DNA of 64,000 nucleotides, taken from Pseudobdellovibrionaceae bacterium. GTDB lineage: Bacteria; Bdellovibrionota; Bdellovibrionia; Bdellovibrionales; Bdellovibrionaceae. A program made the position numbers and the translations under genes. Positions within the stretch are counted from its first letter, which is position 1. Each line of letters opens with the position of its first letter. The stretch covers positions 16,505-80,504 of the forward strand of contig JABWCN010000008.1 of the NCBI GenBank assembly GCA_013359135.1, written 5' to 3'. The notes below the pieces were generated by a model. The model was not told the origin of the DNA. It made no database searches and saw only the letters and a program-made list of their open reading frames with translations. Of the stretch, positions 55,981 through 64,000 are shown in pieces.

Positions 55981-56649
55981 ATGAAATCAAAACCAAAACT
56001 AACAACTAATAACAATAAAAGTTATTTGAATCTCCTTGGCGTTGTTTTTATTGCAGCCTCTCTTTTTCTAGTATTCGATTATATTAATGAGCCTTCACAA
56101 CCAATTAAACCCATTTTAACCTCTGAGGGTAATACCGATTTGTCATCACTGGGTGGTTCCAAAGAGAATGAAGTTATCAATAAACATTTGTGGAAAACTA
56201 CAGATGATATTGAACTACAAAAAATGATTAATAAAGCTCAAAGTTTAAAGGCTCAAAAATCGATTGATGAAATCCCTCAGGAAACTTCCTACAATACAGA
56301 AAATCCACATGAGTTTTTTGAGTTTGATGGTGATCCAAGAGCTAAACAACTAGCAGAGGATATTGGCCGCTCTAATGAGGCAAAAAAAATTAAAGATGAT
56401 GATCCACAAAGTGTAATTTATCAAGATGTTTTGAATAGTGAAAGAAGATCGCAACTTTCTTATGATGCTAAATTAGCACAAGCTAAAAAATTTATAGCAA
56501 AGGCAAGAGCTGATGGTTGGGCGGTGGTGCTTGATAAAGATTTTAAAGTTAAGTCATACACAAGAATTGATAAAGATTTAGAAAATAAAAGAAAACTTTC
56601 TGAAGAGGAAAGAAAATTTGAAGGGTATGAATTGTTTCCCAATAAGTAA
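55981..56649 (+). CDS. Membrane-anchored charged protein, unknown
   Basis: 222 aa. A basic N-terminus then one hydrophobic helix (YLNLLGVVFIAASLFLVFDYI, 15-35). The remaining 185 residues are strongly charged and probably disordered or helical (Lys, Asp and Glu throughout), with a compact C-terminal part (WAVVLDKDFKVKSYTRI). No cysteines. Family unknown. It lies 128 nt after the HAMP kinase in the same direction; no terminator is evident in between. Confidence 0.68.
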   Translation: MKSKPKLTTNNNKSYLNLLGVVFIAASLFLVFDYINEPSQPIKPILTSEGNTDLSSLGGSKENEVINKHLWKTTDDIELQKMINKAQSLKAQKSIDEIPQETSYNTENPHEFFEFDGDPRAKQLAEDIGRSNEAKKIKDDDPQSVIYQDVLNSERRSQLSYDAKLAQAKKFIAKARADGWAVVLDKDFKVKSYTRIDKDLENKRKLSEEERKFEGYELFPNK

Positions 56650-56663
56650 AGGTCTGCTTTTAC

Positions 56664-57098
56664 TCAAAGCTTCCAAGTGTGTCTATCAAGAATATTTTCA
56701 GGTAATTTGAGTTTATTCCATTTCTTAAAGTGATTTTCTCTTGAAAACGAATAAAATGAATCTTTTGTTGTTATAATATGGTCTTGCAAGGGGATCTGCA
56801 TCAATTGAGAAAGACAGTATATACGTCTTGTTAATTCAATATCTTCTGGTGAGGGTAGAGAGCTATTAGAAGGATGGTTGTGAGCCAATAGAAAAGAGAC
56901 ACTATTATGTAATATTACAAATCGAAATATATCTCTGGGATGAAATAAACAATAGTTCACAGTACCTTTGAATAGCATTGCCGATGAAATCACGGTGCTA
57001 TTAGAGTCAAGTGCTGCTATCCACAGTTCTTCTGAATGTGAATTCGTTAGGTTAATTTTGAAAAATTCAAAGGCTAGTTCGGGAGTTGAAATTACCAT
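56664..57098 (-). CDS. RadC-like JAMM domain protein
   Basis: 144 aa from the ATG at 57098 (an in-frame TTG at 57116 is the alternative; neither has a clear ribosome binding site). The JAMM/MPN+ motif is intact: LLAHNHPSNSSLPSPEDI gives H-x-H-x10-D, with an upstream glutamate (SEELW). This is the C-terminal RadC domain without the N-terminal HhH part, so it is a short form. RadC-type proteins are often called DNA-repair proteins, but their activity is not proven. It faces divergently toward lpoB. Confidence 0.82.
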   Translation of the reverse strand: MVISTPELAFEFFKINLTNSHSEELWIAALDSNSTVISSAMLFKGTVNYCLFHPRDIFRFVILHNSVSFLLAHNHPSNSSLPSPEDIELTRRIYCLSQLMQIPLQDHIITTKDSFYSFSRENHFKKWNKLKLPENILDRHTWKL

Positions 57099-57191
57099 AT
57101 TGTCAGTGTTACACAATTTATATACTATAACAGTTGTTAGAATATAAATTTATAAGATCTTAAATTCGGATCTAAATTGAAGGAGTTCGAA

Positions 57192-57785
57192 ATGAAAATT
57201 TTAAAAGCAAGTCTAATTTTAGTCACTGTATTCATTACCCAATGTGGTCCGCAGGCCTTTGTCAAAGGAAAGTACGATGATGTAAATAGAGAAAATCTCT
57301 TAAATGATTCTTGGTCAGAAACAGATATGCAAAATGCAGTTAAAGATCTTGTCGCTAGCGTAACCGCTCATAATGCTATAGCTAATGCAAAGACACCTCC
57401 TGTGGTTATAGTAACTCAACTACAAAATAAAACTAGTGAGCATATAGACACTCAAAATATTATGGATATGGTTCGAGTAGAGTTGATGAAGTCAGGAAGA
57501 GTCGAGTTTATCGATAAAGAAGCTCGGCAAGATATAAAAGATGAGTATGACTATCAAAATTCTGGAATTGTGGCAGAAGAAAGTAAAAAAGGTCCTGGTG
57601 GACAGGCTGGTGCTGATTTTATTATAAATGGTCGTTTAGATTCTATCGTACAAGAAGTTGGAAAAGATAAAACTGTCTATTATAAAATTACTTTGAATTT
57701 AACGAATCTAAAAACCAGTAAAATTGCTTGGTCTGACTATAAGCAAATCAGAAAACAGTTCAGAAAGAAAACTATCGGTCTTTAA
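57192..57785 (+). CDS. lpoB: Penicillin-binding protein activator LpoB
   Basis: 197 aa from the ATG at 57192, behind AAGGAG (7 nt). Lipobox FITQCGPQA (Cys18). The LpoB fold is recognisable: VVIVTQLQNKTSEHID, RVELMKSGRVEFIDKEAR, GADFIINGRLDSIVQE and YKITLNLTNLKTSKIAWSDYKQIRK. Known: LpoB is an outer-membrane lipoprotein that reaches across the periplasm to activate a class A PBP (PBP1b in E. coli). The linker here is short. The next gene is a COG3014-type lipoprotein, the usual neighbour of LpoB homologs, which supports the call. Confidence 0.9.
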   Translation: MKILKASLILVTVFITQCGPQAFVKGKYDDVNRENLLNDSWSETDMQNAVKDLVASVTAHNAIANAKTPPVVIVTQLQNKTSEHIDTQNIMDMVRVELMKSGRVEFIDKEARQDIKDEYDYQNSGIVAEESKKGPGGQAGADFIINGRLDSIVQEVGKDKTVYYKITLNLTNLKTSKIAWSDYKQIRKQFRKKTIGL

Positions 57786-57801
57786 TCTCTAAGTTATTGA
57801 G

Positions 57802-59055
57802 ATGGATTATGTTAAAAATCTAAAACTTAGAATTATTGTATTTGTTCCTCTGTTTATACTGGGATGTGCCACTTATCAGGGTAAGGTACAACAAGCTCGG
57901 CAGCACATAAAAAGTCAAGAGTTTGAAGCGGCTAAAGCTCAACTGCAACCATTGGCTCAAGAAGAAGGTGGAGATCAGTTGATATACCTTCTTGATTATG
58001 CCACAACTTTGCAAATAGCTGGTGATTTTAAGATCAGTAATGATTTTTTTTTCAAAGCTGAAAAGGTTGCTGACGAAAAAGATTATCACTCTATATCTAG
58101 AGTTACAGGATCCTATTTGTTGAGCGAGGAAGTGAAGCAATATAAAGGTGATACTTTTGAGAAGATTTTCATCAATGCTTTTTTAGCTATGAATTTTCTT
58201 GAACTTGGCGATTTGGATGCAGCCTTGGTAGAGGCAAGAAGAATAAATGATAAGTATAAGTTGTATCAAAGTGAGGAGAAAAAGAATTTTGAATTAAATT
58301 CCTTTGCAAAATATCTTTCGGCGATGATTTGGGAAGCTGATAAAAAATATGATGATGCCTTCATAGCCTATAAAGAAGCATATCAACTAGATTATCAAAT
58401 AGAAAATATTAAAGAAGATCTACTTAGAATTTCAAAAAAATCTAAAAGGTTAGATGAATATAAAAAATATAAAGAAGAATTTATTTTGTCCGAAGAAAAT
58501 AAGGATTGGTACGATAAAAACAAAGCTGAGTTGGTGTTGATTTTTCAACAGGGATGGGGACCACAAAAAGTTTTCAATCCGGCAGATTCCAGGTTTCCGA
58601 TATTACGTCCTACTTTTTCAGATACTCAAAAGGCAAAAGTAACTATTAAAAAAAATGATTCTGTAGAAATCGTTAAGAAAACGAATAAGATTTATGATGT
58701 AGAGAGTGCTGCAATTCAAACGCTTAAGGACGACCAAGCTTCACTACTAGCAAGGCGAGTAGGAGCTTTTATTGCCAAAGAAGTGGCTGCAAATGAAATA
58801 TCCAGAAGAGATAAAACTTTGGGAGCATTGGCGTGGCTTGTGATGCATGCTTCTGAAAGGGCAGATTTAAGACAGTGGTCCACTTTGCCGGAGTCTATAC
58901 AAGTTGTTCGTTTTTATTTGGAGCCTGGAGTTTACGATATAGAAGTTCAGGGGATATCATCGTTTGATAACCCTACTCAAGATTTTAAAACTTTTAAGGA
59001 AATTAATTTACTTAAAGGAAAAACTAAATTTTTAAACTGGAGATCTTTGCACTAG
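57802..59055 (+). CDS. COG3014-like lipoprotein with TPR-type repeats
   Basis: 417 aa. Lipobox FILGCATYQG (Cys22), then TPR-like helices (QEFEAAKAQLQPLAQ.., MNFLELGDLDAALVEARR, DDAFIAYKEAYQLD) and a beta-rich C-terminal domain (VRFYLEPGVYDIEVQGIS). Proteins of this kind sit next to LpoB homologs in several proteobacteria, so it probably belongs to the same PBP-activation system at the outer membrane. It starts 16 nt after lpoB; no known enzymatic motif. Confidence 0.8.
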   Translation: MDYVKNLKLRIIVFVPLFILGCATYQGKVQQARQHIKSQEFEAAKAQLQPLAQEEGGDQLIYLLDYATTLQIAGDFKISNDFFFKAEKVADEKDYHSISRVTGSYLLSEEVKQYKGDTFEKIFINAFLAMNFLELGDLDAALVEARRINDKYKLYQSEEKKNFELNSFAKYLSAMIWEADKKYDDAFIAYKEAYQLDYQIENIKEDLLRISKKSKRLDEYKKYKEEFILSEENKDWYDKNKAELVLIFQQGWGPQKVFNPADSRFPILRPTFSDTQKAKVTIKKNDSVEIVKKTNKIYDVESAAIQTLKDDQASLLARRVGAFIAKEVAANEISRRDKTLGALAWLVMHASERADLRQWSTLPESIQVVRFYLEPGVYDIEVQGISSFDNPTQDFKTFKEINLLKGKTKFLNWRSLH

Positions 59056-59078
59056 TCAGAAATATCTAAGCAAAAAAT

Positions 59079-59753
59079 CTATTTATTAAGGAAAAAAAAA
59101 TCTAAAATGGAAAAGTACCATGAAATATTGCTCTGAATTTTTTGTGGTGTTTCCAAGCGAATATCATTAAAATTTTGACAAAAATTTCCAGTTATTTCCT
59201 CTCCTTCTAAACAAAGATCAATCCAAGCTTGATCTACCTCTGGATGAAATTGAAAAGCTAATGTGTGATTGTTTAAAAAACCTTGATTTGGACAAGCTTC
59301 CGAATGGGCTATCCTGGAAGTGCCATCGGGTAAAGAAAATTGATAACCATGGGCTTGAAACACATAGCGTGATTTTTCAAAGAGATGGTTATTACATGAA
59401 TCAAAATGAATTTTTTGCCAACCAAATTCCCATTGCATAGCTTTAAATACTTTTGCACCCATAACTTCTGCGATTAATTGAGCTCCCAAGCAAAGCCCTA
59501 AAATTTTATTTTTATTTTTTATAGCTGAAGCTATAAATTTTTTTTCTTTTTTAAGCCAAGGATATTGGATTTCTTGATCTACATTTTGAGTGCCACCGCA
59601 AATAATAATATGCTGATCTTTATTTAAGTCAGGATAATTTATTACTGTTGATGTAGGGATAATTTCGTATGAAAAATGGTTTTTCTCAAGCCAAGCTAGG
59701 GTTGATCCAGGGGGTGTTATGTCTTCATGTTGAAGAATTAAAAAATTTTTCAT
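59079..59753 (-). CDS. Class I glutamine amidotransferase domain protein
   Basis: 224 aa. Triad pattern: nucleophile in ILGLCLGAQLIAEVMG (Cys), His and Glu in FQFHPEVD. A stand-alone GATase1 of the GMP synthase-like or YfeJ type, with the amination partner unknown. No signal peptide. It sits downstream of a terminator that follows the PhaR-like gene, so it probably has its own promoter. Confidence 0.85.
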   Translation of the reverse strand: MKNFLILQHEDITPPGSTLAWLEKNHFSYEIIPTSTVINYPDLNKDQHIIICGGTQNVDQEIQYPWLKKEKKFIASAIKNKNKILGLCLGAQLIAEVMGAKVFKAMQWEFGWQKIHFDSCNNHLFEKSRYVFQAHGYQFSLPDGTSRIAHSEACPNQGFLNNHTLAFQFHPEVDQAWIDLCLEGEEITGNFCQNFNDIRLETPQKIQSNISWYFSILDFFFLNK

Positions 59754-59783
59754 AGAGTTTATTTAAATTACCTCAAAAAACAG

Positions 59784-59812
59784 AAAAAGCCGACAAAATG
59801 TCGGCTTTTTTT
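59784..59812 (-). terminator. Terminator of the PhaR-like gene
   Basis: GCCGAC / GTCGGC stem with a 5-nt loop; T-run on both sides, so it works on the minus strand right after the PhaR-like gene, and could also act on the plus strand. Confidence 0.88.
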
Positions 59813-59835
59813 AGTTTACAGTAGCTTCTATTTTT

Positions 59836-60450
59836 TTAAGAGTTACTAGGAAGTTGATTTAAACTAGGATTGTGAGTCGGTAAATTAGGAGTTTCTTCGT
59901 CCTGAGAAGCCCCGGGTAAAACCGTTGCTTTTTCAGCTGCCATTTTTGCTGTATTATCAGGATTATACCTTGTTGCGGCACTAACAATTCTATTTTCTAG
60001 ATTTTGCTTCATTTCTTCAGCAGCAATTTTTTCAACTAATTGTTGGTTTTGCTGTTGCTTAGTCATGTAATCTAGAGGGAAAGCACCTAACTTAGCTAAG
60101 TAACTAGAAATGCTACCATTACCATTTTGTATAATGTCTCTTAAAGTAAAAAGTGGAGCATATTGAGATGCTTTTTTCTCTGCCTCAAAAATGATCTGAG
60201 TTAGGGTAGCAGCAGTAATGTCATTTTTAGATTTATTGTCTATAACCATGACTTCTTCATTAGTTCTGATCATTTTAGCGATATCATCTAGAGTTACATA
60301 ACAGCTTTGTTGAGTGTCATATAGCTTTCTATTTTGATATCTTTTAATGATTTTAACTTTAGAACTGGATTTACCCAGAGTGATTGTTTGCATGCTAGAA
60401 CCGACTGTAGGTTGGTTTGTGTCGTTTTGATTGATCAATTGGCCTCCCAT
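59836..60450 (-). CDS. phaR: PhaR-type polyhydroxyalkanoate regulator
   Basis: 204 aa. The PHA-accumulation-regulator DNA-binding domain is clear: IKRYQNRKLYDTQQSCYVTL then DDIAKMIRTNEEVMVIDNKSKNDIT (34-78), followed by TLTQIIFEAEKK. The C-terminal half is Gln/Asn/Pro-rich. In PHA producers PhaR represses phasin genes and itself until polymer granules titrate it. No PHA synthesis genes lie nearby, so the target set here is uncertain. Upstream are TGC-rich repeats of the type PhaR binds. Confidence 0.88.
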   Translation of the reverse strand: MGGQLINQNDTNQPTVGSSMQTITLGKSSSKVKIIKRYQNRKLYDTQQSCYVTLDDIAKMIRTNEEVMVIDNKSKNDITAATLTQIIFEAEKKASQYAPLFTLRDIIQNGNGSISSYLAKLGAFPLDYMTKQQQNQQLVEKIAAEEMKQNLENRIVSAATRYNPDNTAKMAAEKATVLPGASQDEETPNLPTHNPSLNQLPSNS

Positions 60451-60495
60451 TTTTAATTCCCCTATTTAAAACTATCTAGTGGGGTCAGCTGGATA

Positions 60496-60516
60496 GCGGC
60501 AAACTAGCCGTGCCGC
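60496..60516. promoter_or_regulatory. TGC-rich inverted repeat upstream of phaR
   Basis: GCGGCA and TGCCGC flank 9 nt, a GC-rich dyad in very AT-rich surroundings, 46 nt beyond the phaR start; a further TGCGGCGCG lies at 60555-60563. Known PhaR sites are TGC-rich, so autoregulation is plausible. The rest of the 262-nt gap (60451-60712) holds no gene. Confidence 0.45.
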
Positions 60517-60712
60517 AACAGACTGTCAAGTGATGAACATAAAAAAGTCACAAATGCGGCGCGAAAATGTACATATTTCTAAGACTTATCCACATTTTTA
60601 AGAGGTTAAAAAAAATCCTTAAATTGTAAAAAGTAGGATAGTTTTCATTTAGTTCTAAAGTTTTCATAACTAGACTCCGATCTAGGTACATTCGTCGAGT
60701 TTGGAGTTTAAC

Positions 60713-61159
60713 ATGTTAAAAAATTCTAAAGAAAATCAAGCATTTAAAAGTTTTGATGTCCTGGCAATAGTTTTTCTATTAATACTTGGTTTATTTTTCT
60801 ATAGCTTTCCCTTTAATCACCAAAATGAAGAGCAAACATCTAAAAGTGCAAAGAACAAAGCTGAAGTTTTAGGCTATCAAATAGCTCAAATATATAAGGA
60901 TCAAGTACTTAATTCAAATATGACAAATTCCCGAGGGCCAGCTTCTGCTAAAGAAGAGTTTAAAAAAGAAGGTTTTATTGGTGCTGATCAAAATGGCAAG
61001 CCATTTCGTTACAAAATTTTTGAAGAAGGAAGTAAACAACTTAAAGTTATCGTGACAAATAAGGAAGAAGTTGAAGATGGTAGTCCTGTAGATACTAGAC
61101 CTAACCATGAGTTAGTCCATGTAGAGCTTTCTGTTCCCCTGGAAACTAAAGGTAACTAG
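60713..61159 (+). CDS. Single-pass membrane protein, unknown
   Basis: 148 aa from the ATG at 60713, with GGAG 7 nt upstream; the TTG at 60701 overlaps that site. One membrane helix (VLAIVFLLILGLFFYSFPF, 16-34), then a soluble domain of about 110 residues with KFKKEGFIGADQNGKPFRYKIFEE-like content and a repeated beta pattern, ending HVELSVPLET. No cysteines. The short stem plus small domain resembles pseudopilins or periplasmic adaptors only in outline; no family recognised. Confidence 0.7.
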   Translation: MLKNSKENQAFKSFDVLAIVFLLILGLFFYSFPFNHQNEEQTSKSAKNKAEVLGYQIAQIYKDQVLNSNMTNSRGPASAKEEFKKEGFIGADQNGKPFRYKIFEEGSKQLKVIVTNKEEVEDGSPVDTRPNHELVHVELSVPLETKGN

Positions 61160-61282
61160 ATACTTACTTCTGAATACGCAATCTTTCAAAGATGACTATG
61201 TAAGTGACCTAAGTCCATTTTTTAAGCAATCGTTTAAGTGGCCTCTCTAAATCTCCGATGTCCATAGAAACAAGGAGATCCA

Positions 61283-63151
61283 ATGAGGACAGGCTTCTTA
61301 CGTACATTTATAATTTTATTTTCTATCACCTTGAGTTTTTGTTCTTCCTCACAAAAGAAGTCTAATTCGAGTCAGGTTTCCCATGCTGGAGAGACTTTTT
61401 CTGAAGGGCAGACATACTTTGAAGCCTCTTATGATGACAAGAATCGAGCTCCAGCAAAGTTTTCTCCGCCAAAGCTGATTACGGAAAATCAAACCTTGGA
61501 TCCTTTCTACGTGCGTTCCCAAGCTGATTATAACTACTCATTGGCAGAAGCTTATTCTTTAGAAGGAGAATCGCAGAAAGCCTTAGAGGCTTTTAAAGCA
61601 GTTCTTATCTATGACCCTGATGCAGAGCAAGTTAAACTTCGTTTAGCTAAAGAGCATTTGAAATTAGGTCAGGTGAATCAAGCGATTGATTTAGTTAAAA
61701 ACGTACTTGAAAAAAATGAGTCTAATAAGGATGCCAGAATTTTTTTAGCTGGAATATATACCACCATAAAATCTTATCCAAAGGCTATTGAGAACTATGA
61801 AGTCGTTTTAAAAAATGATCCAAAAAGTATTGATGCAAAGATATACTTGGCCGCAGTTTATTCTGAAACTAAAGAGTATGATAAAGCAATTGGTCTATTC
61901 AAACAAATTTTACAAGACGGTAATTATCAAAATAAACATCTGATATATTATTATATGGGTAGAGTCAGAGAAGAACAAAATTTAACAAAATTTAACTCAC
62001 TAGTTGAAGAGTATTACAAAAAGGCAATTGAAGTTAAGCCTGATTTTGTAGATGCTACTATTGCTTTAGCTGCATTTTATAAAACACAAAAACATGAAGA
62101 TAAGGCTATTAAACTCTACCAAGAGTTCCAATCTAAAAAAGGTCCAAACACAAAAATTGCAGAAATTCTTTCACAATATTACATAGAAAAGCAAAAATAT
62201 GATGAAGCATTTGAGCAGCTTGAAATTTTAGAAAGTCAGTCTGATGATTCTTTGAGTGTAAAAGTAAAAATGGCTTTAATCCTGATTGAAAAAAAGGTGT
62301 TTGATAGAGCGATTATAAAACTAGAAGAAATTTTGGGTTCAGCGCCAGACTCCGATAAAATTAGATTTTATTTGGCCGCTGTTTATGAAGAAATAAAAGC
62401 TGATAGCAAAGCCATTGAACATTATCGTAAAATTCCTGTAACAAGTTCCTTTTATGGAGAGTCAGTAGTGCATGCAGGTTACTTGCTAAAAAATAATGGA
62501 AAGCTGAAAGAAGCCTTAGCTGTTGTTTCAGAAGGCTTTGAAAAGAAAAAAGATGTCCCTCAAATATATGCGATGTATGCTACCCTATTAGATGAAAACA
62601 AAGAGTATCAAAAAGCATTAGACGTGTTAGAGTTGGGGACTAGAAAGTTTCCTGATAATGCGCAAATATATTTTTATTATGGAACTATTTATGATCGAGT
62701 AGGTAATAAAGACAAAGTGATTAATATGATGAGAAGAGTTGTTGAAATTGATCCAAATCACTCTCAAGGTCTAAATTATTTGGCGTTCACATGGGTAGAA
62801 ATGAACCAAAATTTGGATGAAGCAGAAAAACTGTCGCGTAGAGCTGTTGAGTTAGATCCTCAAGATGGCTATATATTAGATACCCTGGGGTGGATACTCT
62901 ATAAAAAGGGTAAAAAAAGTGAAGCTTTGAAAATGCTTGAAGCTGCCTTAAAGTTTCAACCAGCAGTAGGAATTATTGCAGAACATCTAGGCGACGTTTA
63001 TCGAGACTTGACGATGAATGACAAGGCAAAAAGAATGTATGAGAAGGCCAAGTCGTTAGAAAGTGATAAGAAAAAAATTGAAGAGCTAAAAGAAAAAATA
63101 TTAGCTATCGAAAAGCAAATTTACCCATCTCGATTGCCAGCTAGCGAATAA
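61283..63151 (+). CDS. TPR-repeat outer-membrane lipoprotein
   Basis: 622 aa with an AAGGAG site. Signal peptide with lipobox TLSFCSSSQ (Cys20). Some 12-14 TPR units run from about residue 75 to 600, with clear copies such as AEAYSLEGESQKALEAFKAV, AGIYTTIKSYPKAIENYEVV, AAVYSETKEYDKAIGLFKQI and LGWILYKKGKKSEALKMLEA. It is likely anchored in the outer membrane as a protein-binding scaffold. A TPR gene directly before lolB is also seen in pseudomonads and beta-proteobacteria, which fits the next gene. Confidence 0.9.
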   Translation: MRTGFLRTFIILFSITLSFCSSSQKKSNSSQVSHAGETFSEGQTYFEASYDDKNRAPAKFSPPKLITENQTLDPFYVRSQADYNYSLAEAYSLEGESQKALEAFKAVLIYDPDAEQVKLRLAKEHLKLGQVNQAIDLVKNVLEKNESNKDARIFLAGIYTTIKSYPKAIENYEVVLKNDPKSIDAKIYLAAVYSETKEYDKAIGLFKQILQDGNYQNKHLIYYYMGRVREEQNLTKFNSLVEEYYKKAIEVKPDFVDATIALAAFYKTQKHEDKAIKLYQEFQSKKGPNTKIAEILSQYYIEKQKYDEAFEQLEILESQSDDSLSVKVKMALILIEKKVFDRAIIKLEEILGSAPDSDKIRFYLAAVYEEIKADSKAIEHYRKIPVTSSFYGESVVHAGYLLKNNGKLKEALAVVSEGFEKKKDVPQIYAMYATLLDENKEYQKALDVLELGTRKFPDNAQIYFYYGTIYDRVGNKDKVINMMRRVVEIDPNHSQGLNYLAFTWVEMNQNLDEAEKLSRRAVELDPQDGYILDTLGWILYKKGKKSEALKMLEAALKFQPAVGIIAEHLGDVYRDLTMNDKAKRMYEKAKSLESDKKKIEELKEKILAIEKQIYPSRLPASE

Positions 63152-63203
63152 ATGTTTTCAGATTTTGTTTGTAGCTTAGGAAAAAAAAAATTAGCATTTA
63201 GAG

Positions 63204-63857
63204 ATGATGAAAAATTGCTTTCTTTTTATACCACTACTTATAGTGAATATTTTTATACAAATTAGCTGTCAGACAAAACCAGTTAAAACTTTAGAATTAG
63301 GTAATAAAGTTGATATTTCTAAGTTGCCCAAATTTTATTGGGAAACTAAGGCGCAGATTCGAGATCTGAAACGAAAAAAAAATAATAACGTTTCTATAGA
63401 TTTTTTAGCAATAAAAAATGCAAAAATCAGATTAGAGATTAAAGCTACACTTGGGATCCAAGTTGGTACTTTAGGGATTTCTCAGGAACAGTTTATTGCT
63501 GTTTTATATCGCCAAAAAAACGTTATCCAAGGGAAAATGGATGAGAAAGTTTTGACGAAAGCTTTTAATTTACCTATTCCTCCCGAAGCTCTTTACTCGA
63601 TTGCATTTGATGAAAGCATCAAAGGTACTCAGTGGAAGTGTAACTATGATAATTTGAAAGTTGTTTCATTATGTGAAAATGAAAAGCAACAATCTAGAGT
63701 TGAGTGGTCCAACCGGGTGGGTGGAGGAAAATTAGTTAAGATTTATAGCCCAACTATTGAGGTAGATTGGTTTTTTAAACCCCCTCAAGTTTTAGAAATA
63801 AATGAAGAGACTTTTAAAGTAGAAATTCCTAATGGTTACAAAGTTACCAATATATAA
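63204..63857 (+). CDS. LolB-like outer-membrane lipoprotein
   Basis: 217 aa (start could also be the ATG at 63207). Lipobox QISCQTKP (Cys22). The mature part has the LolB-type half-barrel pattern: FYWETKAQIRDLKR, SIDFLAIKNAKIRLEIKATLG, and a following GTLGISQEQFIAVLYRQ, ending in beta strands VEWSNRVGGGKLVKI. Known: LolB receives lipoproteins from LolA and inserts them into the outer membrane. Sequence similarity is weak, so the call rests partly on its place behind a TPR lipoprotein gene, an arrangement known for lolB. It may instead be another lipid-binding member of that fold. Confidence 0.62.
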   Translation: MMKNCFLFIPLLIVNIFIQISCQTKPVKTLELGNKVDISKLPKFYWETKAQIRDLKRKKNNNVSIDFLAIKNAKIRLEIKATLGIQVGTLGISQEQFIAVLYRQKNVIQGKMDEKVLTKAFNLPIPPEALYSIAFDESIKGTQWKCNYDNLKVVSLCENEKQQSRVEWSNRVGGGKLVKIYSPTIEVDWFFKPPQVLEINEETFKVEIPNGYKVTNI

Positions 63858-63907
63858 GTATGTCTTAACCAAATAAAAACTTATAATTATGTTGTACTTT
63901 TCTTATA

Positions 63908-63934
63908 GATCAGACTAGGTAGTAGCATCTGATC
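63908..63934. repeat. Inverted repeat in the terminal gap
   Basis: GATCAGA and TCTGATC flank 13 nt in the 143 nt after the LolB-like gene. No T-run follows. No gene is seen before the window ends; a promoter for a gene beyond the edge may lie here. Confidence 0.3.
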
Positions 63935-64000
63935 TCAATTCGACTCGACTAAAGAAGGGCTATTTCGTTTATTTTTTGAAAAAAAAATATTCATTTTCTA

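Noticed and set aside
57820..58140. 106-aa minus-strand frame inside the COG3014-like lipoprotein gene
   Set aside because: Opposite strand of a gene with lipobox and TPR pattern; no independent support.
60586..60594. Perfect DnaA box TTATCCACA upstream of the 148-aa membrane protein gene
   Set aside because: Single copy; about one such 9-mer is expected by chance in a window of this size, and no box cluster, AT-rich unwinding region or dnaA/gidA genes are near. Not an origin.

Overview
The window is chromosomal DNA from a low-GC (by eye mid-30s % G+C), didermic, flagellated bacterium. Outer-membrane lipoproteins, an LpoB-type PBP activator, a TPR-lolB pair, a BCD+S SUF system, tandem ArsA-like ATPases beside trigger factor and several exported proteins I do not recognise fit a Bdellovibrionota/Oligoflexia-type (predator-related) lineage. 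That placement is inference from gene content, since no rRNA is present. I saw no tRNA, rRNA, CRISPR array, transposase or phage gene; the window looks like core chromosome with a few lineage-specific loci.

Layout. 1-2.8 kb: minus-strand genes (partial exported protein, tRNA-dihydrouridine synthase, small exported protein, nitroreductase). 2.9-8.0 kb: cell-division/envelope run ftsE-ftsX-envC-like-ctpA-msrB. 8.0-9.3 kb: single flagellin with its own leader and terminator. 9.3-11.4 kb: pirin and DoxX genes divergent from a LysR regulator, with a perfect inverted repeat between them. 11.4-19.8 kb: trigger factor, divergent from two ArsA-type ATPases, a TPR-like lipoprotein, glutamate-cysteine ligase, a YheT-type hydrolase and a degenerate GDPD-like protein. 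20-25.9 kb: complete SUF operon rrf2-sufBCDS-nfu. 25.9-34.4 kb: secreted metalloprotease lipoprotein, TPR/beta-propeller protein and two orphan histidine kinases. 34.4-38.2 kb: clpP-clpX divergent from leucyl aminopeptidase. 38.2-41.8 kb: heterodimeric ABC exporter. 42.0-46.7 kb: three-gene operon of unknown exported proteins behind an excellent sigma-54 promoter. 46.7-51 kb: HAD phosphatase, GNAT-like protein, glpD, aspartate kinase. 51.1-55.9 kb: mreB followed by a possible sigma-like/anti-sigma-like pair and a HAMP histidine kinase. 56-64 kb: RadC-like JAMM protein, lpoB and its COG3014-type partner, glutamine amidotransferase, PhaR-type regulator, and a TPR lipoprotein followed by a LolB-like lipoprotein.

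Themes. Much of the window concerns building and remodelling the envelope: FtsEX-EnvC amidase control, LpoB activation of PBPs, MreB, CtpA and LolB-like lipoprotein delivery. The best candidates for undescribed biology are the sigma-54-controlled exported trio (42.1-46.7 kb), the mreB-linked sigma-like/anti-sigma-like/kinase operon (51.3-55.9 kb), and the asymmetric ArsA pair next to trigger factor (12.9-14.8 kb). Many starts were moved from the longest reading frame to an internal ATG/GTG on the basis of ribosome binding sites, signal peptides or stop/start overlaps; these are noted per gene.
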